A stretch of DNA of 64,000 nt from Progne subis subis (taxonomy: Eukaryota; Chordata; Aves; Passeriformes; Hirundinidae), in contig JAKJHU010000036.1 of the NCBI GenBank assembly GCA_022316685.1, positions 2,987,036 to 3,051,035 of the forward strand, written 5' to 3'. Positions 61,042-64,000 of this stretch are shown here, piece after piece. The translations under genes were made by a program, and so were the position numbers. Position 1 is the stretch's first letter; each line of letters starts with the position of its first letter. The notes below the pieces were generated by a model that saw only the letters and a program-made list of their open reading frames with translations, was not told the origin of the DNA and did no database searches.

Positions 61042-64000
61042 ATAGACTTATTCCTCCATTTAGAAGTATTTCCACAATTGATTTACTGTTGGTATTCGCT
61101 ATATTAATCTTTAATGGAACCTTTGAAAGTACATACTAACTTTCGATTGGAATAGTTAGATGCTACTATTCACGATAAATTGTCAATTGTATGAGCAGAA
61201 CTTTTAAAGAGATTTTACTTTACAGTTTTTCAGGTAACTGCCAAAACATCCAAGCACCATGTCAGTACCAGCAGTATGCTGCTCCTTACCTGAGCCCCAA
61301 AAATAGTTTGATGCCACAAAGGCTTTGTTTGTTAATGTTTTTTAATTTAACTACATATTTTCCTATTGTTGCATTTGAATAGTGAGCAAACTCTCTTGAT
61401 CCACTTATGTTTGGAATCCTTGAAATCCTGATTTTGCAAGGCTGCAATAGCAATATTGATCACATATATTCTACTTTCTGTCCATTAAGAAAGGATAATG
61501 AAATGGATATCAAATGGTGGAAACAATGGCTTCTTATATCAGGTTTAATTTTTTTTAAATTAAGCCTGAGAGAATTCTTTTGCTTTACCCAGTCTTTCCA
61601 CACTGGTGCCATATTTCTCTTTGTAAATGAAGGCATTCATGGTGGAAACACGAAATATTTTCTAATTGTACTGCTAGTAGTACTTAAAAATGATGTGGGA
61701 CATTTCCTTGAGGCAGTCCATTGGAACACAGAAAGGTGACCTTGATTTTCCCCAAAGGAGAAAACATTTAAAGATTATAATGGAGCCTCTCACATTGGTC
61801 AAACAAACCCAGAATATGGGCCAGATGAAAAGTTTTAAATTTATTTTTATTTCAATTGCAATGACAGTATCTTGAAAGTATTCAGATAGGGTTCCAATCA
61901 AACAGGGAATATTCCAACAAAGGAATGGGGTCCTGTCTGCCTTCTTTTTCCCAGGAATAGCAGTTTGTGCTATCTTACTCTATTTCTCTAGTCACTGCAT
62001 TGAGGACATGGATCTAAAGTACTCACTTGTCATTCACGTTTTATGATGGAGGAGATCACTTCCCTTTAATCATTTTTTCATAAACTCACTGTCCAGGGCA
62101 GAACTAAACCCCTTGTGGCAAGACTGTGGTTAATCAGAAGCTGGTCACCAGTTTCCCTCCAGGACTCATTTAGTGTCACTCCTATACACCATTTTCATTT
62201 CCCTTTTTAAGCCAGATTCTCCAAGGACTCAATACATTCTTATGAACCATGTTTTGAAAACTTAGAACAGGACATGAAAGGAACATGTAATGACTAGAGA
62301 ATGAGACCACAAATAAACTGCTCTAAAAATTCCAGGAAATTATATGGTAAAGCACTCAAGTAAAAAAGGTCTCAGAAACTTTCGGTTTTGATGGAAACTC
62401 AAAACTTTTCACAGAAGGCTAGCATTTTTTGAAACCAAAACTAAGCTACCGACTCCGAAACCTTTAATCAAAAATATAAGTTTCTGTCAAAAATAAAAGA
62501 TTTATCAGAAAGGGTATTATTCATTTTAATTTGTTTTCATCTATGCTAAGATTAGTTATATTGTCTGATGATGGAAATACCAGGATATAGGTATCTCCTT
62601 GTATTAATTCCTCCAAAAACATATGTTAAAATACTTCTGTCATGAAGAAGTGAGTTGTGGCTGGATTAGATGGATAAAACTCTCCCTTTCACCTCCCTTT
62701 GTCCCTCCCTCCACACATCAGCTCACCAGGTATTGCAGTGGTTTCTGCTACCAGGCTGTGACACTCACTGAAGAAACGAATGATTTGGATGAAAAGTGTC
62801 TCAGAGGTTCTTACAATGAAGATTTATCAATTCTCCAACTGTTTGCAGCCAAAGAGGGCAGCACATTACTGCAACATCAAATCAATCCGTGAGTTACTGG
62901 ATGAACTGGCAACTTTTGTCACGGACAGTAAGGGAGCTCAACTCAGAGCTGAATTTATCCAAAGTTCACTTTATCTGAAATGTTACAAGATACAGAACTG
63001 TAAGTAAATTTCCCTCTTTCTGTATCTTATGTTTTCTTCTGAAGCTGAACACAGATCTTTACTATCTTTAAAACAGTACAATCACCTGACAACTCTCCAT
63101 TAATTTCTGTTTACTATGTATTCCAATATCATGTCATAGCCTTAAAAAACAAAAATTAAAAATATCACTAAGCTGGATATATCCTCGAGTTTCCTCTTTT
63201 TTAAAAAATAATGCTGGTGTTTTAAGTGGAACATTTCAGACATACCTCCTCAATTGGTTAAATTAACTCAAGCTCAGCATGGTTTCAACTGCCCCATGCA
63301 TGTTTTTTTCTGTGGTGTAAAGATGTGCATGAGGCCTCTCAGAAGAATTGCTGCAATTATTTCCTCAGATCTTTGGCCACATTCCCATCTCAGTGAAATT
63401 AGCAGCTGTTCCTCTCCATTCTTCTACCTCTACAAGAGCTGCTAAATTGTCTTGCTTCCAGATCCTTGTGTCAGTAAAAATGGAGAAAAGGGGCGAGAGA
63501 AACAAACACAAAACAGATGAAGGGATCTCCTCTTACAGATACAGTCTGAGTACATAAAAAGGATAAAACATTGAACTAGCAGTACAGGTAAGGTCACTAG
63601 TTTTGTAGGGCTTCTAAGGGATGACAACTACTGTTGACTGTGATGCCTCTTGTACTCTGTTGAGCACTGCTGACACAGATTAGTGATGAGACTACAAGTC
63701 TGAGCAAGTACTGGCTCTCATTATCTTAAGCACACTTTGCAGGCTTGTGTTCACTGCAGGCATTAGGCTAACTGAAGCTTATGATGAGACTCATATAAAG
63801 CTAACAAGATTTACTTCTGGTTCATCCACTGACTTTCAGTTTCTGGCTTATTCCTTTACACTTGATCCCACAAAGTACAGATTTGTCAGTCTATGTTCTT
63901 CAAGACACCTATTATTTCCTAGAAGAGCTGATGACTAAAACCACTAGCTACATCATCACTGCACTGTTGACAATTCTGAGCTTCATCTTGCTTAATTGGC
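61042..64000. other. unique DNA, no confirmed gene
   Basis: No repeat family is seen. One exon-like segment (62721-62888) is listed separately. Other frames of 60-110 codons are unrecognised. The window ends in unique sequence. Confidence 0.5.
62721..62888 (+). other. candidate internal coding exon, 168 bp
   Basis: A strong pyrimidine tract (about 62680-62716, 'ccctttgtccctccctccac') ends in CAG at 62718-62720, and a consensus donor GTGAGT sits at 62889-62894. Between them one frame is fully open (LTRYCSGFCYQAVTLTEETN...LFAAKEGSTLLQHQINP) with balanced, protein-like composition, and closes at a stop that would be spliced out. Length is a multiple of three with matching end phases. Alternative acceptors follow at 62738 (ttgcag) and 62754 (accag). 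A second frame is open through 62762-63007 and meets another donor GTAAGT at 63000, so the extent is ambiguous. I do not recognise the peptide. Confidence 0.25.

Noticed and set aside
1..64000. tRNA, rRNA, snRNA or known microRNA genes, CRISPR arrays, prophage or bacterial operons
   Set aside because: No cloverleaf with A/B boxes, no regular spacer-repeat array, and none of the conserved RNA sequences I know were seen. The sequence is vertebrate in character.

Overview
This window reads as vertebrate nuclear DNA from a bird, probably a passerine. The main evidence is a set of CR1 LINE fragments whose 3' ends carry the avian octamer-type tail (ATTCTATG-like repeats, seen as 'cacagaatcacagaat' when the element is inverted). 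Two endogenous-retrovirus LTRs of a kind I associate with songbird genomes support this, as do the low repeat density and the AT-rich, microsatellite-containing background. I see no operons, Shine-Dalgarno sites or dense open frames. The longest open frames are about 144 codons, about what chance gives in 64 kb of such sequence.

No gene is identifiable. The window is best read as intergenic DNA (gene desert) or the inside of one or more long introns. Positions 1-9,877 are unique AT-rich DNA with two weak exon-like signals (2178-2260 and 4919-4987). From 9,878 to 20,916 there are two very long homopolymers (A38 and T43), two CR1 pieces and one old palindromic repeat core. From 20,917 to 22,416 lie two CR1 copies with 5'-truncated ends facing each other; the longer one still shows reverse-transcriptase motifs in broken frames. 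From 22,806 to 31,291 there is mostly unique sequence with AT and TTA microsatellites, one old palindromic remnant and one CR1.

The 31.3-32.5 kb segment holds a CR1 fragment and a complete solo LTR (31653-32414) with a 5-bp target-site duplication. A perfect 16-bp inverted repeat starts at the LTR's last two bases. At 36.6-36.8 kb and 45.56-45.63 kb are remnants of ancient amniote repeats. At 39.85-40.87 kb is a heavily diverged CR1-like LINE of the lineage also found in turtles and crocodilians, much older than the others. A second LTR with TATA box and polyadenylation signal sits at 48561-48913, followed by a CA microsatellite and one more avian CR1 (50101-50520). The last 13 kb are unique sequence with a GC-rich patch (about 53.88-54.18 kb), a well-formed TATA box with a downstream ATG (60765/60810), small tandem duplications, and the most exon-like segment of the window (62721-62888).

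I found no new biological system that the sequence alone can support. The most useful leads are the exon-like segment near 62.8 kb, the TATA/ATG arrangement at 60.8 kb, the palindrome at the LTR insertion point, and the very old LINE and palindromic repeats.
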